Assembly: GCF_006715785.1 (NCBI RefSeq)
Contig: NZ_VFNX01000002.1
Location: 186,001-250,000 of the forward strand
DNA: 64,000 nucleotides
Source: Streptomyces puniciscabiei
GTDB lineage: Bacteria; Actinomycetota; Actinomycetes; Streptomycetales; Streptomycetaceae
Direction: 5' to 3'
Part shown: positions 8,761 to 17,756 of the stretch, piece after piece
Layout: each line of letters begins with the position of its first letter
How positions within the stretch are numbered: position 1 is the stretch's first letter
Notes under the pieces: generated by a model
What the model saw: only the letters and a program-made list of their open reading frames with translations
Told to the model about the DNA's origin: nothing
The model's database searches: none
Made by a program: the position numbers and the translations under genes

Positions 8761-9120
8761 ATGTCCACCATCCAGCCAGTGATCATCACTGCCGACCAGG
8801 ACGTCCTGCTCGGCTTCTATACGAAATTGTTCGGCGCCGAGGAGATCTTCCGGGCACCGGCGGAAGGCCCGGCCTTCTACCTCGGCTTGCGCATCGGCGA
8901 CACCGACCTCGGGCTGGTGGCCAAGACGAAGCCGGGGACCGGGGCGGCACCGCGGATCCTGCTCAGCATCGACGTCGACGAGACACTCGGCCGGGTGGAG
9001 GCGCTGGGCGGCTCCGTCCGCAGCGGCCCCAACGACATGCCGTGGGGACAGCGCGTCGCCCACATCCAGGACCCCGACGGCAACCCGTTGAACCTCACCC
9101 AGCCGATCCCGGCTCAATGA
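8761..9120 (+). CDS. VOC family (glyoxalase/bleomycin-resistance fold) protein
   Basis: Small VOC-fold protein of 119 residues with the paired beta-alpha-beta modules: STIQPVIITADQDVLLGFYT at the start and WGQRVAHIQDPDGNPLNLTQ at the end. Such proteins are metal-dependent dioxygenases, isomerases or drug-binding proteins, and the substrate cannot be read off. ATG 8761 follows AGGAG by 4 bases; upstream in-frame codons lack family similarity. It is a single transcription unit ending at the strong hairpin 9240-9267. Confidence 0.85.
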   Translation: MSTIQPVIITADQDVLLGFYTKLFGAEEIFRAPAEGPAFYLGLRIGDTDLGLVAKTKPGTGAAPRILLSIDVDETLGRVEALGGSVRSGPNDMPWGQRVAHIQDPDGNPLNLTQPIPAQ

Positions 9121-9239
9121 CGCCGTTCCGGGCGCCAGTGCTGGTCATGGGCCGCCCGCGGTATGGATCGGCGGCGGCGCCGACGCGCAACCCCGGCGGG
9201 TGCGCCCCGATCACCGCTGCGCCCGCGCCGCGGATACCA

Positions 9240-9267
9240 GGTCCCGGACGGTTCACCGTCCGGGACC
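9240..9267 (+). terminator. Strong hairpin terminator
   Basis: A perfect 12-base-pair stem (GGTCCCGGACGG / CCGTCCGGGACC) with a TTCA loop is followed by CTTAT. It lies 120 bases downstream of the VOC gene and most likely ends its transcript. Confidence 0.8.
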
Positions 9268-10144
9268 CTTATGCGGTCACGGCTCAGCGGGCCGCGAACC
9301 TCCCTGGGAGGCTCATCGTGTACCGGTCTCCCCCAACTGCTTGGGAACCCACTGCAGGGTCGAGCGGTGCCACGTCGTTTTCGAGGGCGCGTCTGGAGGC
9401 GGGTGGGTCAATCCCCGGGTTGCTGGGCTGGCTGGCAGCCGGTCGTCAGCAGTGTTCGGATCTTGCGGGCGAAGTCGAGGCCGGGCATGGCAGGCGGCTG
9501 CGTCGAGGGACCCCGGAGGGGGCAGGCGAGTGTGTCAGGTGGCGGTTTACCGATCAGTGGGATTGCCAACGAGGAGCGGTGCGGGCGGCAGCGGCAGCAG
9601 GGCGAGCGCGCCCGGCCACCGACTCCTACACCGAGTAATCCGGTGTCGTCATGCTTCGTACCCGGCCGCTTCGGATGACTGACGCACTGGGCCCAGGCCC
9701 GCGTCACCGCCTGCCTCTTCCGGAGCCACGACCACCGCGTCGAGGGCGCCCCGGAGCTCGGCAGACCCGCCCGAGCACCTAGCATGCGGACGCCTCACCA
9801 CTGCCGGCGGGATCCCCGTCCGGGCCCACGGCCCTGCCCGCCCCCCTCCGCGCCGCAGGCTGCTCGGCGGAATCAGAATCCGTCGCATCGCGAGTTCGAC
9901 TGCGGAGCAATCCCGACGACGGTCATCTGCGTATGAAGTAACAGGAAGCAAATCCCTCTCCACAACAACATCAATCGAGAAGTTCGCAATCGCTTATGGT
10001 CCATAACGGAGGTGATGGTCCGCCGCCTGAATGCGCTTCGCGGGCGGCGAGCGGCGCACAGAGCTACGCGCAGGCTCTCAAGCGCCGGGGACGGCTCATC
10101 GAGGCCGCCGGAAAATCAAGCACACCCTCAGAGAGGGGCTCACC
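9268..10144. other. Long gene-poor region upstream of the small secreted proteins
   Basis: Nearly 900 bases without a supported gene. From about 9930 to 10010 the sequence becomes unusually AT-rich for this genome, which suits a promoter for the gene at 10145. A GAGAGGGG ribosome binding site lies just before that gene. The earlier part shows only shadow frames. Confidence 0.4.
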
Positions 10145-10447
10145 ATGCGCGCACACACCCGTATCAAGCGAGCGGCCATCGCGGTCGCGGCGGCACCGAT
10201 CCTGGCCATCGCCGCCGGAGCCGGCGCCGCCCATGCAGCCGCCACCACGGCGCCCGAGCACGTCGTCTCGTTCCACCAGGACAACGGCTGGGGCTGGGGC
10301 GGCGGCCACGACCACGGCTGGGGCTGGGGTGGAGGTCACCACAGCCATGGCTGGGGCTGGGGCTGGGGTGGAGGACACCACAGCCACGGCTGGGGCTGGG
10401 GCTGGGGTGGAGGACACCACAGCCACGGCTGGGGCTGGGGCGACTGA
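10145..10447 (+). CDS. Small secreted Trp/Gly/His-repeat protein
   Basis: A 100-residue protein of unrecognised family. It starts with a Sec signal peptide (MRAHTRIKR, a hydrophobic Ala/Ile core, then GAAHAAA as a likely cleavage site). After a short spacer, the rest is a tandem array of units of the type GWGWGGGHHSH and GWGWGWGGGHHSH, ending GWGWGD. There are no cysteines. The regularly spaced His-His-Ser-His clusters suggest binding of Cu, Ni or Zn outside the cell, or a surface or aggregating role; this is inference. The start has a good GAGAGGGG site. A second small secreted gene with a very similar signal peptide follows 60 bases later. Confidence 0.8.
   Translation: MRAHTRIKRAAIAVAAAPILAIAAGAGAAHAAATTAPEHVVSFHQDNGWGWGGGHDHGWGWGGGHHSHGWGWGWGGGHHSHGWGWGWGGGHHSHGWGWGD
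10286..10441 (+). repeat. In-frame tandem array of growing units (30, 33, 39, 39 nt)
   Basis: Consecutive units start with GGCTGGGGCTGGGG and end with a CACCAC-type His block. They occupy 10286-10315 (30 nt), 10316-10348 (33 nt), 10349-10387 (39 nt) and 10388-10426 (39 nt), plus a partial copy. The two 39-base units are identical, which points to recent slippage or unequal crossover. All unit lengths are multiples of three, so the protein frame is kept. Confidence 0.9.
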
Positions 10448-10507
10448 GTGCCAGCAGAACTGATCGCCCACTGAGATCCAGTGCTCACCCCGAGAGGAGA
10501 AGTTGCC

Positions 10508-10708
10508 ATGCGTGCAAACATCTCCACGGTCAGGCGCGTGGCAGCCGCCATCTGTACTGCTCCCCTCATCGCCATAGCGGCCGGCGCGGGAGCCGTCAGC
10601 GCGGCTGCGGCTGACCACCACGCAGCGAACAGCACCGCCGCCATGTCCCCCAAGCCGTGTCCTCCCAAGCAGACCTGTCCACCTGGTTGGGGCCCCGGAT
10701 GGGGCTGA
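10508..10708 (+). CDS. Small secreted protein, partner of the Trp/Gly/His-repeat protein
   Basis: A 66-residue protein of unknown family. It has a signal peptide closely resembling that of the gene before it (MRANIST...PLIAIAAGAGAVSAAAA). The mature part is short: ADHHAANSTAAMSPKPCPPK, then QTCPPGWGPGWG. It has two cysteines in a Cys-Pro-Pro context and ends with the same Trp-Gly motif as its neighbour. AGGAG precedes the ATG. The two genes look like paralogues that diverged by repeat gain, probably co-transcribed and ending at the hairpin 10716-10750. Confidence 0.75.
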   Translation: MRANISTVRRVAAAICTAPLIAIAAGAGAVSAAAADHHAANSTAAMSPKPCPPKQTCPPGWGPGWG

Positions 10709-10715
10709 CGGCCCA

Positions 10716-10750
10716 GGAACTGTAGGACCGCGACGCGGTCCTACAGTTCC
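10716..10750 (+). terminator. 16-bp perfect hairpin terminator
   Basis: GGAACTGTAGGACCGC and its exact reverse complement are separated by only GAC. The hairpin starts 8 bases after the stop of the 66-aa secreted protein and clearly ends that transcript. Confidence 0.85.
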
Positions 10751-10817
10751 TTCTCCAGCTTCACGACCCGCGTCCTGGAGGGTGGTACTCCTGGTTGCCG
10801 GCTTCCGGGCCGGTTAC

Positions 10818-11693
10818 TGAGCCTTTTCAACGTTGCCTCTCCAGGGTGAGGACTGCGGCGGCGATGTCCGTCATGCGGTTCGGGCTGCAGCGGCTGCGGC
10901 GGAAGATCCGCCAGGACTTCAGGCGGGCGACACCTCGTTCGACGGGAGCGCGGGCCTGGGCGAGTGCCCGGTTCAGCGTCCGCTCGGTCGGTGACAGTTC
11001 GCCGTTGGGCGGGCGGCGGATGGCGGTGGTGGCCCAGGAGCCGGCGCCGATGTAGGCGCGGTCGGCGACGATCGGGACGCCCTGGCGTTCGCAGATTCGG
11101 ATGATGCGGTGGGTGCGTGCGGCGGTCAGATCGTGAGCACGGCCCGGCAAGGCCGGCGAGATCCACAGAAGCTGGCCTACGGGATCGGTGACGACCTGCA
11201 CGTTCACGCCGTGGCGCCGGTGCTTGTGGGAGTAATCGGCGCGTCCGTCGCCCAGGCGGTCGCACTCGCTGAGGGTGCCGTCCAGGAGTACGTAGTCCGG
11301 GTCGTGCTCGCGCAGGGTCTTGAGCAGGCCCGGCGCCCGGTCGGCGAGGAGCCGCACGACGGCGGTGGTGTAGGCGTGGGCGGTGCCGACGGATATGCCG
11401 AACCCGGCGGCGATCTGCGCGAGAGTCTCGTGCTTGCGCAGGTAGGCGAGAGCGACGAGGGCGCGCTGGTGCGGCGGGAGCTTGCAGCGGCGGTCACCCT
11501 CGCGGGTGACGATAAGCATCGTGACCCACTCGACCAGCGCATGAGGCAGGTCGAGTGCGGCAGGATAGGGAACCAACAGGGCTCCTGGACCGGCAGGTTG
11601 AGACTTCGAACACCTCACCCAACGGCACGGGAGCCCTGTCCGTTGCGGGCACCAAGGTCATCACCCGATCGGTGGCCACGCTGAAAAGGCTCA
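10818..11693 (-). mobile_element. IS5-like insertion sequence, apparently intact
   Basis: One full transposase gene is bounded by inverted ends: TGAGCCTTTTCAACGT at 10818-10833 and, on the other strand, TGAGCCTTTTCAGCGT at 11678-11693 (15 of 16 match). I could not identify a clear target-site duplication. Among the many IS traces in this window it is one of only two elements that look complete. Confidence 0.8.
10827..11618 (-). CDS. IS5-like transposase (DDE_Tnp_4)
   Basis: Transposase of about 250 residues. The N-terminal helix-turn-helix region ([31 protein letters not shown]) is followed by an RNase H-like DDE core: first Asp in [12 protein letters not shown], second in [11 protein letters not shown], and the Glu in the conserved [17 protein letters not shown] helix. 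The frame is undamaged. The start is uncertain; related proteins begin near SYPAALDLP, about 15 codons into this frame. Confidence 0.85.
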   Translation of the reverse strand: MRCSKSQPAGPGALLVPYPAALDLPHALVEWVTMLIVTREGDRRCKLPPHQRALVALAYLRKHETLAQIAAGFGISVGTAHAYTTAVVRLLADRAPGLLKTLREHDPDYVLLDGTLSECDRLGDGRADYSHKHRRHGVNVQVVTDPVGQLLWISPALPGRAHDLTAARTHRIIRICERQGVPIVADRAYIGAGSWATTAIRRPPNGELSPTERTLNRALAQARAPVERGVARLKSWRIFRRSRCSPNRMTDIAAAVLTLERQR

Positions 11694-12145
11694 CTCACTG
11701 AATTTTGCGGATGAGCCCCCGCGTGGCTTGCCAGTGCACGCCTCCCCTTACCGGCGAGCCTTCCGCCAGGGACGGGGTCGTTCATCTGGTCGGCGGCCCA
11801 CGAGGGCAGCCCGCCAACATGACGTCAGGAGTCCTGGCGCACCTGGTCATAGTCGTCGCTGTCGCCCGGGCCCAGCCGCTCCGGCGCCTTCGCAGCCAGG
11901 GGACGGAAGGGGAAGTTGCGCAGCCGGAGTCGGGAGAATGTCCCGGACGGGTTCGTCGCCGTACTGGTCAGCAGCCGCTCGCAGGCGGTCAGCGCGCGCT
12001 GAGCGCCGAGCAGCGCGCTCGCCCGCTGGGCGAGGCCGCACGGGAGCAGACCCGCCGGGCTGGCTGGCCGGCTGGCCCCGAGCATCCCCAGTTCCCGCAT
12101 GATCACCTCGTGGATCATGCGGCCACGAGAGACGCTCACCGAAAG
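11694..12145. other. Gene-poor region next to the IS; possible ORF remnant
   Basis: No family is recognised. A minus-strand open frame at 11825-12139 (RLRNFPFRPLAAKAPERL near its end) could be the remains of a gene but lacks a clear ribosome binding site or known domain. I do not call it as coding. Confidence 0.25.
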
Positions 12146-12159
12146 TCAGGACGAACGCC

Positions 12160-12480
12160 TCCTTCCAAGTCCGGCTCGGCTCCCCGGACGGCACCCGTGC
12201 CTGCGGTCTCGCTCGGGCGTTCGCCGACATGGCCCGTCACCAGCGCGGATACCTGTTGCTGGAGTGGATCCGGCAGGCCGAGAAGGACGCACCGAAGCCC
12301 ATGAAAAGCTTGGCCGGCTTCCTGCGCCAGGACTCGCCGCGGTGCCCGCCGATCTGGCCCTGCCCTGGAGCTCCGGAGTCGTCGAAGTGCATGTGAAACC
12401 GGGTGAAAACACTCAAGCAGGCTATGTACGGCGCAGTCTCATTCGAACTCCTCGGGGCCCGGTTCCTCACCCAGCGATGA
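12160..12480 (+). pseudogene. ISL3-family transposase C-terminal remnant
   Basis: Three frames in succession give the end of an ISL3 transposase: ARAFADMARHQRGYLLLEWI and KPMKSLAGFLRQD, then after a shift LALPWSSGVVEVHV, then after another VKTLKQAMYGAVSFELLGAR with a stop at 12480. The DDE domain start is missing and there are at least two frameshifts, so it is dead. Confidence 0.72.
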
Positions 12481-12605
12481 GACGTCACACCGACGACACT
12501 GCACATGCTTTGGCTTCTTGTCAGCAAACATGCCTGATGACGGCCGTGATCCGGATCCGGCCCAATAGCCGCGCCTCGGTCGGGTCGTGGCAATAGATTG
12601 TTCCG

Positions 12606-13247
12606 ATGACCGATTCCCTGCCGCCCGGCGGCGCCGTACTTGATACGGACGAGCTGGATGCTCGGTGGGCGGACGCCTGGCGACCGGAACAGGTCGCGGA
12701 TTGGCTGGGCGGGGTCAGCGTGCCCTGGTGTGTCGTGGCAGGGTGGGCTCTGGATTTGTTCCGCGGATGGCAGTCGCGGCCCCACGGCGATCTGGAGATC
12801 GCAGTACCCGCGACGGGGTTCGCGGAGGTTCGGAACCGCTTCCCCGAGTACGTGTTTGACGCGGTGGGTTCGGGACGGATCTGGCCAAGAGCAGGAGCTG
12901 AGGTGCTCGCGGCCACGCACCAAACCTGGCTGCGGGACCCGACGAGTGGTCAGTTCCTCTGCGACGTCTTCCGCGAGCCGCACGAAGGCGGCACGTGGAT
13001 CTGCCGGCGGGACGACAGCCTGCGGCTACCGTACGACGCGATCATCGAACGGAATGCAGACGGCATCCCCTACCTGGTGCCAGAGCTAGTGCTGTTGTTC
13101 AAAGCGAAGGAGGCGCGGCCCAAGGACCACGCCGACTTCGACGGAGTCCTGCCACTGCTGAGCCAAGCGCGGCGCGACGGTCTTGGTGGGTGGCTCAAGC
13201 GCGTGCATCCCGGACATCCATGGCTGGCGAAACTGGCGCGACAGTGA
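12606..13247 (+). CDS. Aminoglycoside adenylyltransferase-like nucleotidyltransferase
   Basis: A 213-residue nucleotidyltransferase-fold protein. The region CVVAGWALDLFRG, followed by RPHGDLEIAV, corresponds to the G-[GA]-x-A-x-D-x(n)-H-x-D-[LI]-[ED] signature of the family that includes ANT(2'')-type and lincosamide nucleotidyltransferases. The C-terminal half (YLVPELVLLFKAKEARPKDH, then ADFDGVLPLL) matches the helical tail of that group. It may inactivate an antibiotic by adding AMP, but many genomic members have unknown substrates. ATG 12606 gives the full fold. It stands alone between IS remnants, which fits acquisition by transfer. Confidence 0.8.
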   Translation: MTDSLPPGGAVLDTDELDARWADAWRPEQVADWLGGVSVPWCVVAGWALDLFRGWQSRPHGDLEIAVPATGFAEVRNRFPEYVFDAVGSGRIWPRAGAEVLAATHQTWLRDPTSGQFLCDVFREPHEGGTWICRRDDSLRLPYDAIIERNADGIPYLVPELVLLFKAKEARPKDHADFDGVLPLLSQARRDGLGGWLKRVHPGHPWLAKLARQ

Positions 13248-13361
13248 CGCGGGCCAATGATGAAACACCACGCTGACGGTACCGCACTCGTTTCACGCTT
13301 CGGATCACGGAACTGCGGACAGAGCCGAATTCAAAGAGCCTCAACAAACCCTGCCGACCTG

Positions 13362-13935
13362 TCAGTGCACAGCCCTACGACCCCAGGGTCCAGTGCCGTG
13401 GTGTGGCCACCCAGTGCGGCATCTGGGTGAATCTCGGCCGGGTCCTGGTGCTCGTAGCGGTCGGACTTTCCGCCTGGTCTGGTAGAGCGCCTTTGCGGCG
13501 CTACGCGCTGAGCGGCGGGGGCGCTCGCCCTTCGACCGCGTCGGGGATGCACTGCCGGGGATGTGATCACAGTGAGCGACACGCATCCCGGCGGCGTCGT
13601 GGTGGGCGCGCGTAGTGGTGGAGTCGATGTTGAGCAGGGACAGGTCTGCCTTTCCGGACTTCGCGGCCTCCGCGATCATGCCCTCCAGCAATGCCTCGAA
13701 CCCGCCCGCGTTCTGTCACAGCCGAAAGCGGTTGTGGACGGTCGACCAGGCTCCGAACTCACGCGGCATCTCCCGTCACTGCCCACCCGTCTTGAAGCGC
13801 CGGATCACACCCTCGAACTGCTGCCGCAGCCGCCCCGGATACGGGCCGTACTCGCCGACCGGCAAGTACGACTCGATGAAATCCCACAGTTGCACTCGCG
13901 TCAGGCAAACGCTCCACCGGACAAACGCTCCACCG
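13362..13935 (-). pseudogene. IS5-family transposase remnant
   Basis: Read leftward across several frames it gives LTRVQLWDFIESYLPVGEYG, GRLRQQFEGVIRRFKTGGQ, REFGAWSTVHNRFRL, then EGMIAEAAKSGKADLSLLN and IDSTTTRAHHDAAG. That is the N-terminal half to the first catalytic Asp of an IS5 transposase. Stops and frameshifts interrupt it and the C-terminal half is lost. Confidence 0.72.
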
Positions 13936-14018
13936 GACCAAACCCCCACTACAAGGGCGAATCAGCAGATTGATCACGCCTCGATATACGCCCTGGTACT
14001 GCAACGGTGGTTGCCGTA

Positions 14019-17000
14019 TTAGGCAGCGACGAGCGCCTCCACCGTCGAGTTCGGATCCCACTCGGGGTCCAGGCCGGTCAGCCGCTCAGCGACCCGGCGC
14101 CAGGCCTTCGGGTCAGTGCCGAGTCGCGCGCGCACGAGGTCCGCGAGGAGCGTTCGGGCCTCGGCGGCCTGGGGCGGGGCGTCCGGGCGGCGGGCGGCAG
14201 CGCCCAGGTAGGCGAGCAGCCGCGCGGCCGGGGCAGCGAGGCGCACCAGGTCTTCGCCGTCGAGCAGCCCCGCGCTGAGCAGCCCGTCCAGCTGGGTGGT
14301 CGGCGCGCACTGGTACTGGTCGCCGAGACCGTGCCGGGCCCGCTCCCGGGTGAGCTGCGCGCTGCCGGGCAGGCCGTCGGGGCCCGGCTCGGGCAGCAGC
14401 GCCGCATGCCGCAGTTTCAGGTCCTCGGGGACGCCGTCCAGGCGGACGATGTCCTGCCAGCACGGGAGCGGTTCCTGGGCGTGGGCGGCTTCGAGAGCGG
14501 CCCAGTCCACGGGCTCGCCCGGCGGGCGGGACTCGACAAGGTCGCGTGCGTGCCGGGCGCGCCGCAACCTTCGGACGAGCTTCTCCGGCGCCAGTTCGCG
14601 GTCCAGCCGGCCGCGGAGGACGGCGGCGGGGTCGGAGGACGCCAGGGCCTTCGCGCATACGGTGGCGGCGGAGCGTCCCAGCACGTTCTGCCCCGCGAGC
14701 CGCGCCAGCCGGTCGGCACCGCCATGCTCGAGCAGGCGCAGGCAGCCGAGTAGTTGATGCCCGAGGCCGAGCCGCGGGCCCTCCCTTTCGAGCAGCTCCT
14801 CCACGAGGTCGGGTTCGGCGGAGCACAGCCACATCAGACCGCCGGCCGGCCGCGCCGAATTCCCGGCACGCCAGTCGGCGAGCACCCGGGCGCCCAGGGA
14901 CGGCCGTCCGGTGTCGGGCCGTGACCGGGTCACGATCCGGTGGGCGACCGGCCAGGGGTTCCAGTGCCGCAGCAGGGCGAGGTCGACGTCCGGGTCGTCG
15001 AGCTCGACGAGCCGCTCCACCGCACCGCTGCGCTCCATCCAGCGCGACTGGGCGGCGAGGACACGCAGCGCGTTGTGGTCGCGGTCCGTGAGCAGCCGGT
15101 CGAGGACGGCCTGTGGTGTGCGGTCGTGGCGCAACAGGTACGCGGCAAGCAGCCAGGGGCCGTCGGGGCCGAGTCGGGGCAGTACGGCGCCGACCACCTC
15201 GGGGTCGGCGAGGCAGAGCAGGGTGCCCTCCGGCCAGGCCCAAAGATGGTCGCCGCGCTCCAGCAGCCTGATGGCCTCGTCGGGCGTGGTCGGCCTGGTC
15301 CTGCCGATGGATGTTCCGGGGCGGGCTGCAGGGCTCGCACCGGATTGCGCGTGCTTCAGCAATTGCGCCCAGGTCAGATCCTCCGAGGCGGCTTCGGAAG
15401 CCGTCACGGTCGCGGCCAGGTGGAGCCAGGCATCGGGGTCGGTGCCGAGTTCGGCGCGCAGTCGACGGGCGAGCGCGGTCCGCCACGCTTCGGCGAACGC
15501 GAGTCGCCGCCAGTCGTGGGGCAGCAGGAGCAGGCGCCGGGCGGGCAGGAGGGAGAGCAGCTCGTCGGCGGGCAGGACGCCCTGCACATAGGCGCGCTCG
15601 ATGTGCTGCGCCCCGGATTCGTACGTCTCGGGCAGTCGCGCGCGTAGCTGCGCGAGGCTGGGCGCCTCGTACGCGACTCCGTCCTGGGAGGCGGGGAAGC
15701 CATGGGCGGCGCAGGCGAGGGCGAACCAGCGAGGGGTGGCGAGGCCGGGCGCGGTCGCCGGCTCGTACATGGTCAGTGCGCGCAGCACCTCGGGATCCTT
15801 CGGTCGGGGCGCACCGTCCGGGGCGAGGGAGTACAGCAGGTCGAGCGCGGCCAGAGCGTGCATGCGCTCGCGTCGGTGCAGAGGCCGTCGGGATGGGGGC
15901 TCCGAGGCCGGTGGTAGGGGCTCGGCCGCCGGCCGGGGGTCGGCGGCGCCCTCGGCCGTTGGTTCGGGCCGGGACGGCGTATCGGGCGCGGACGGTGGTT
16001 CAGGCACTGCGGTCTCGTCCGCGGCCTTCCCCGCCGTGACGATCAGCTCCGCGACCGTTCCCCCGTGGTGGGGCAGCAGGACATCGAGCGCGGCCCAGGC
16101 TCGCTGCCGCTCCCCCAGATGCGTCTCCGTCAATGCCCTCAACTCGGCGACCGCCGCCGTGCCCAGCAGGTCGCGTTCGGCGAGGCGGGCGAGCGCGGCC
16201 AGGGCGGAGGCGGCAGGGCGCGCGGTGCCGATCAGCTCGACCGGGTCGAGGTACCCCGCCACCGCCATGCCCTCCGCCCAGATGGCGGCGCTGTCGTCGA
16301 GTTCCTCCTCGGCGAGGCGCCGCGCGGGCGGGGTGGTGTTCCCCGCGCGCCGGCCCGCGGCCCGCCACGGCTCGTTGAGGACGCTCAGCCGGAAAGCCTC
16401 GCGCTGTGCATCGCTCGCCGCCTCGTGGCGGGCCAGCTCCTCGCAGGCCTTGGGCATGAACGGAGTCGCGGCATGGGCCTCGGCGAGGGCGTCGAGATCG
16501 TGAACGTACGGCTCGGACAGGAGGTCGCGCAACGTGCTGGTGCCCCGGGCGGTGGCGAGCAGCGCGGGCAGTCGGGCGGGATCCTCGTAGGGCTCGCACC
16601 GCGCCCGCAGCAGGCGCGGCCCGTCGCCGTTCGGGGCGGCCAGGGCCTGGGTGACCGTGTCCACGACCGCCCGGCTGAGCCAGGCGGCTGCGGCGGGGTC
16701 GTTTAGCAGGGCGCGTACGGCGTCCGGGCCGGTCCGCTCCCAGATGGTCAGCAGGGCATACTGCTGGGCCACTTGGCGCACGCCGGAGCGCAGCGCCGGC
16801 ACCACGAGCTGCGGATCGCCCGAGCCGAGCAGTGGGGCGAGCCAGGTACGCGGGACCTGGCCGTGCGGCGCCGTCAGCTCGGCGCGCAGAGCGGTGTCGA
16901 GCGGAACGGTGTCGATCCGGTCCACGACGGTGCGGCGCAGGGACTGTGTGGTGCGCGGGTTGCGGTAGACGGCTGCGGCGACGTGGGCGTCGCCCACCGC

Positions 17001-17573
17001 GACCAGCCGAGCCAGGACCCGGGTGTCGAGCCGGGGATGGCGGGCCAGAGCTGCCCGGGTGCGCGTATCGCCGTGCTCGACGACGGCGTCGACGAGGGTG
17101 GGCGCCGGGTGAGTCCCGCCGGCCAGCAGCTCCGTCGTCACCCGTTCGGGCAGGGAAGCGAACGCGGCCGCGGCGTGACGCGGCTCCGCGTGCTCGAGGA
17201 GCAGGCCGAGCGTGCGGTGGACACTGCGGGGCGCGGGCGGCCGGAGCGTGTCGTCGGACTCCGGCGGCACCGGCAGCTCGGCGAACAGCTCGGGCAGGCT
17301 GCCGCGGTACCCGACGAGTGCGTCGTGCAGCGCCCGCCAGCGGGTCCCGTCCGCACCGAGGTGACGCTCCGCCAACTGTTTGAGGCAGGCGGACGCCTCG
17401 TGATCGACTCCACCCGCAACGGCAACCTTGGCAGCCAGCGAGCGCGCGGGCCGCGCCCGCTCCACCATGCGCAGCGCCGCACCACTCCACGGCCCCGCGT
17501 CCTCCGCGTCCTGTCCGGCCCCGGCCATCTCGCGCAGCAGCCGCCCGGCCGCCCCCACCTGCGTCCTCGTCAT
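14019..17573 (-). CDS. Very large protein with leucine-rich-variant/HEAT-like repeats
   Basis: A protein of about 1,184 residues with no recognised enzyme domain and an uninterrupted, well-biased frame. It is rich in Ala, Leu and Arg. Short helical repeats such as TRAALARHPRLDTRVLARLV, then VGDAHVAAAVYRNPRTTQSL, look like LRV or HEAT-like units. A Pro/Glu-rich linker near residues 570-620 (PEPPSAPDTPSRPEPTAEG) splits it into two helical halves. There are no signal peptide or membrane segments, so it is probably a cytoplasmic scaffold. The start is uncertain: ATG 17573 is preferred, with ATG 17582 or upstream codons possible, and no strong ribosome binding site is seen. It is monocistronic. 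Confidence 0.7.
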   Translation of the reverse strand: MTRTQVGAAGRLLREMAGAGQDAEDAGPWSGAALRMVERARPARSLAAKVAVAGGVDHEASACLKQLAERHLGADGTRWRALHDALVGYRGSLPELFAELPVPPESDDTLRPPAPRSVHRTLGLLLEHAEPRHAAAAFASLPERVTTELLAGGTHPAPTLVDAVVEHGDTRTRAALARHPRLDTRVLARLVAVGDAHVAAAVYRNPRTTQSLRRTVVDRIDTVPLDTALRAELTAPHGQVPRTWLAPLLGSGDPQLVVPALRSGVRQVAQQYALLTIWERTGPDAVRALLNDPAAAAWLSRAVVDTVTQALAAPNGDGPRLLRARCEPYEDPARLPALLATARGTSTLRDLLSEPYVHDLDALAEAHAATPFMPKACEELARHEAASDAQREAFRLSVLNEPWRAAGRRAGNTTPPARRLAEEELDDSAAIWAEGMAVAGYLDPVELIGTARPAASALAALARLAERDLLGTAAVAELRALTETHLGERQRAWAALDVLLPHHGGTVAELIVTAGKAADETAVPEPPSAPDTPSRPEPTAEGAADPRPAAEPLPPASEPPSRRPLHRRERMHALAALDLLYSLAPDGAPRPKDPEVLRALTMYEPATAPGLATPRWFALACAAHGFPASQDGVAYEAPSLAQLRARLPETYESGAQHIERAYVQGVLPADELLSLLPARRLLLLPHDWRRLAFAEAWRTALARRLRAELGTDPDAWLHLAATVTASEAASEDLTWAQLLKHAQSGASPAARPGTSIGRTRPTTPDEAIRLLERGDHLWAWPEGTLLCLADPEVVGAVLPRLGPDGPWLLAAYLLRHDRTPQAVLDRLLTDRDHNALRVLAAQSRWMERSGAVERLVELDDPDVDLALLRHWNPWPVAHRIVTRSRPDTGRPSLGARVLADWRAGNSARPAGGLMWLCSAEPDLVEELLEREGPRLGLGHQLLGCLRLLEHGGADRLARLAGQNVLGRSAATVCAKALASSDPAAVLRGRLDRELAPEKLVRRLRRARHARDLVESRPPGEPVDWAALEAAHAQEPLPCWQDIVRLDGVPEDLKLRHAALLPEPGPDGLPGSAQLTRERARHGLGDQYQCAPTTQLDGLLSAGLLDGEDLVRLAAPAARLLAYLGAAARRPDAPPQAAEARTLLADLVRARLGTDPKAWRRVAERLTGLDPEWDPNSTVEALVAA

Positions 17574-17756
17574 GATCGCCATGCTAGACACCGCCACTGA
17601 CAACCCCATGGGCACCAGCGCCAGTCTCGTCCGCCCCACCAAGGAGCCCTGACAACGGCCCTCTCGCGCCCAGCGGCATCAGCCACGCCCGCGCGACGCT
17701 CGGATCCTGAACCCCACCAGCCTCCGCCGAACCCGCACCACGGCTGCCGGGCTAAA

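Noticed and set aside
10286..10441. Regular repeats resembling a CRISPR array
   Set aside because: The units are contiguous without spacers, keep a reading frame and encode the repeat domain of a secreted protein.
11825..12139. Possible minus-strand gene of about 100 codons
   Set aside because: It has no ribosome binding site or domain match and lies in IS-flanked debris; noted only as a possible remnant.
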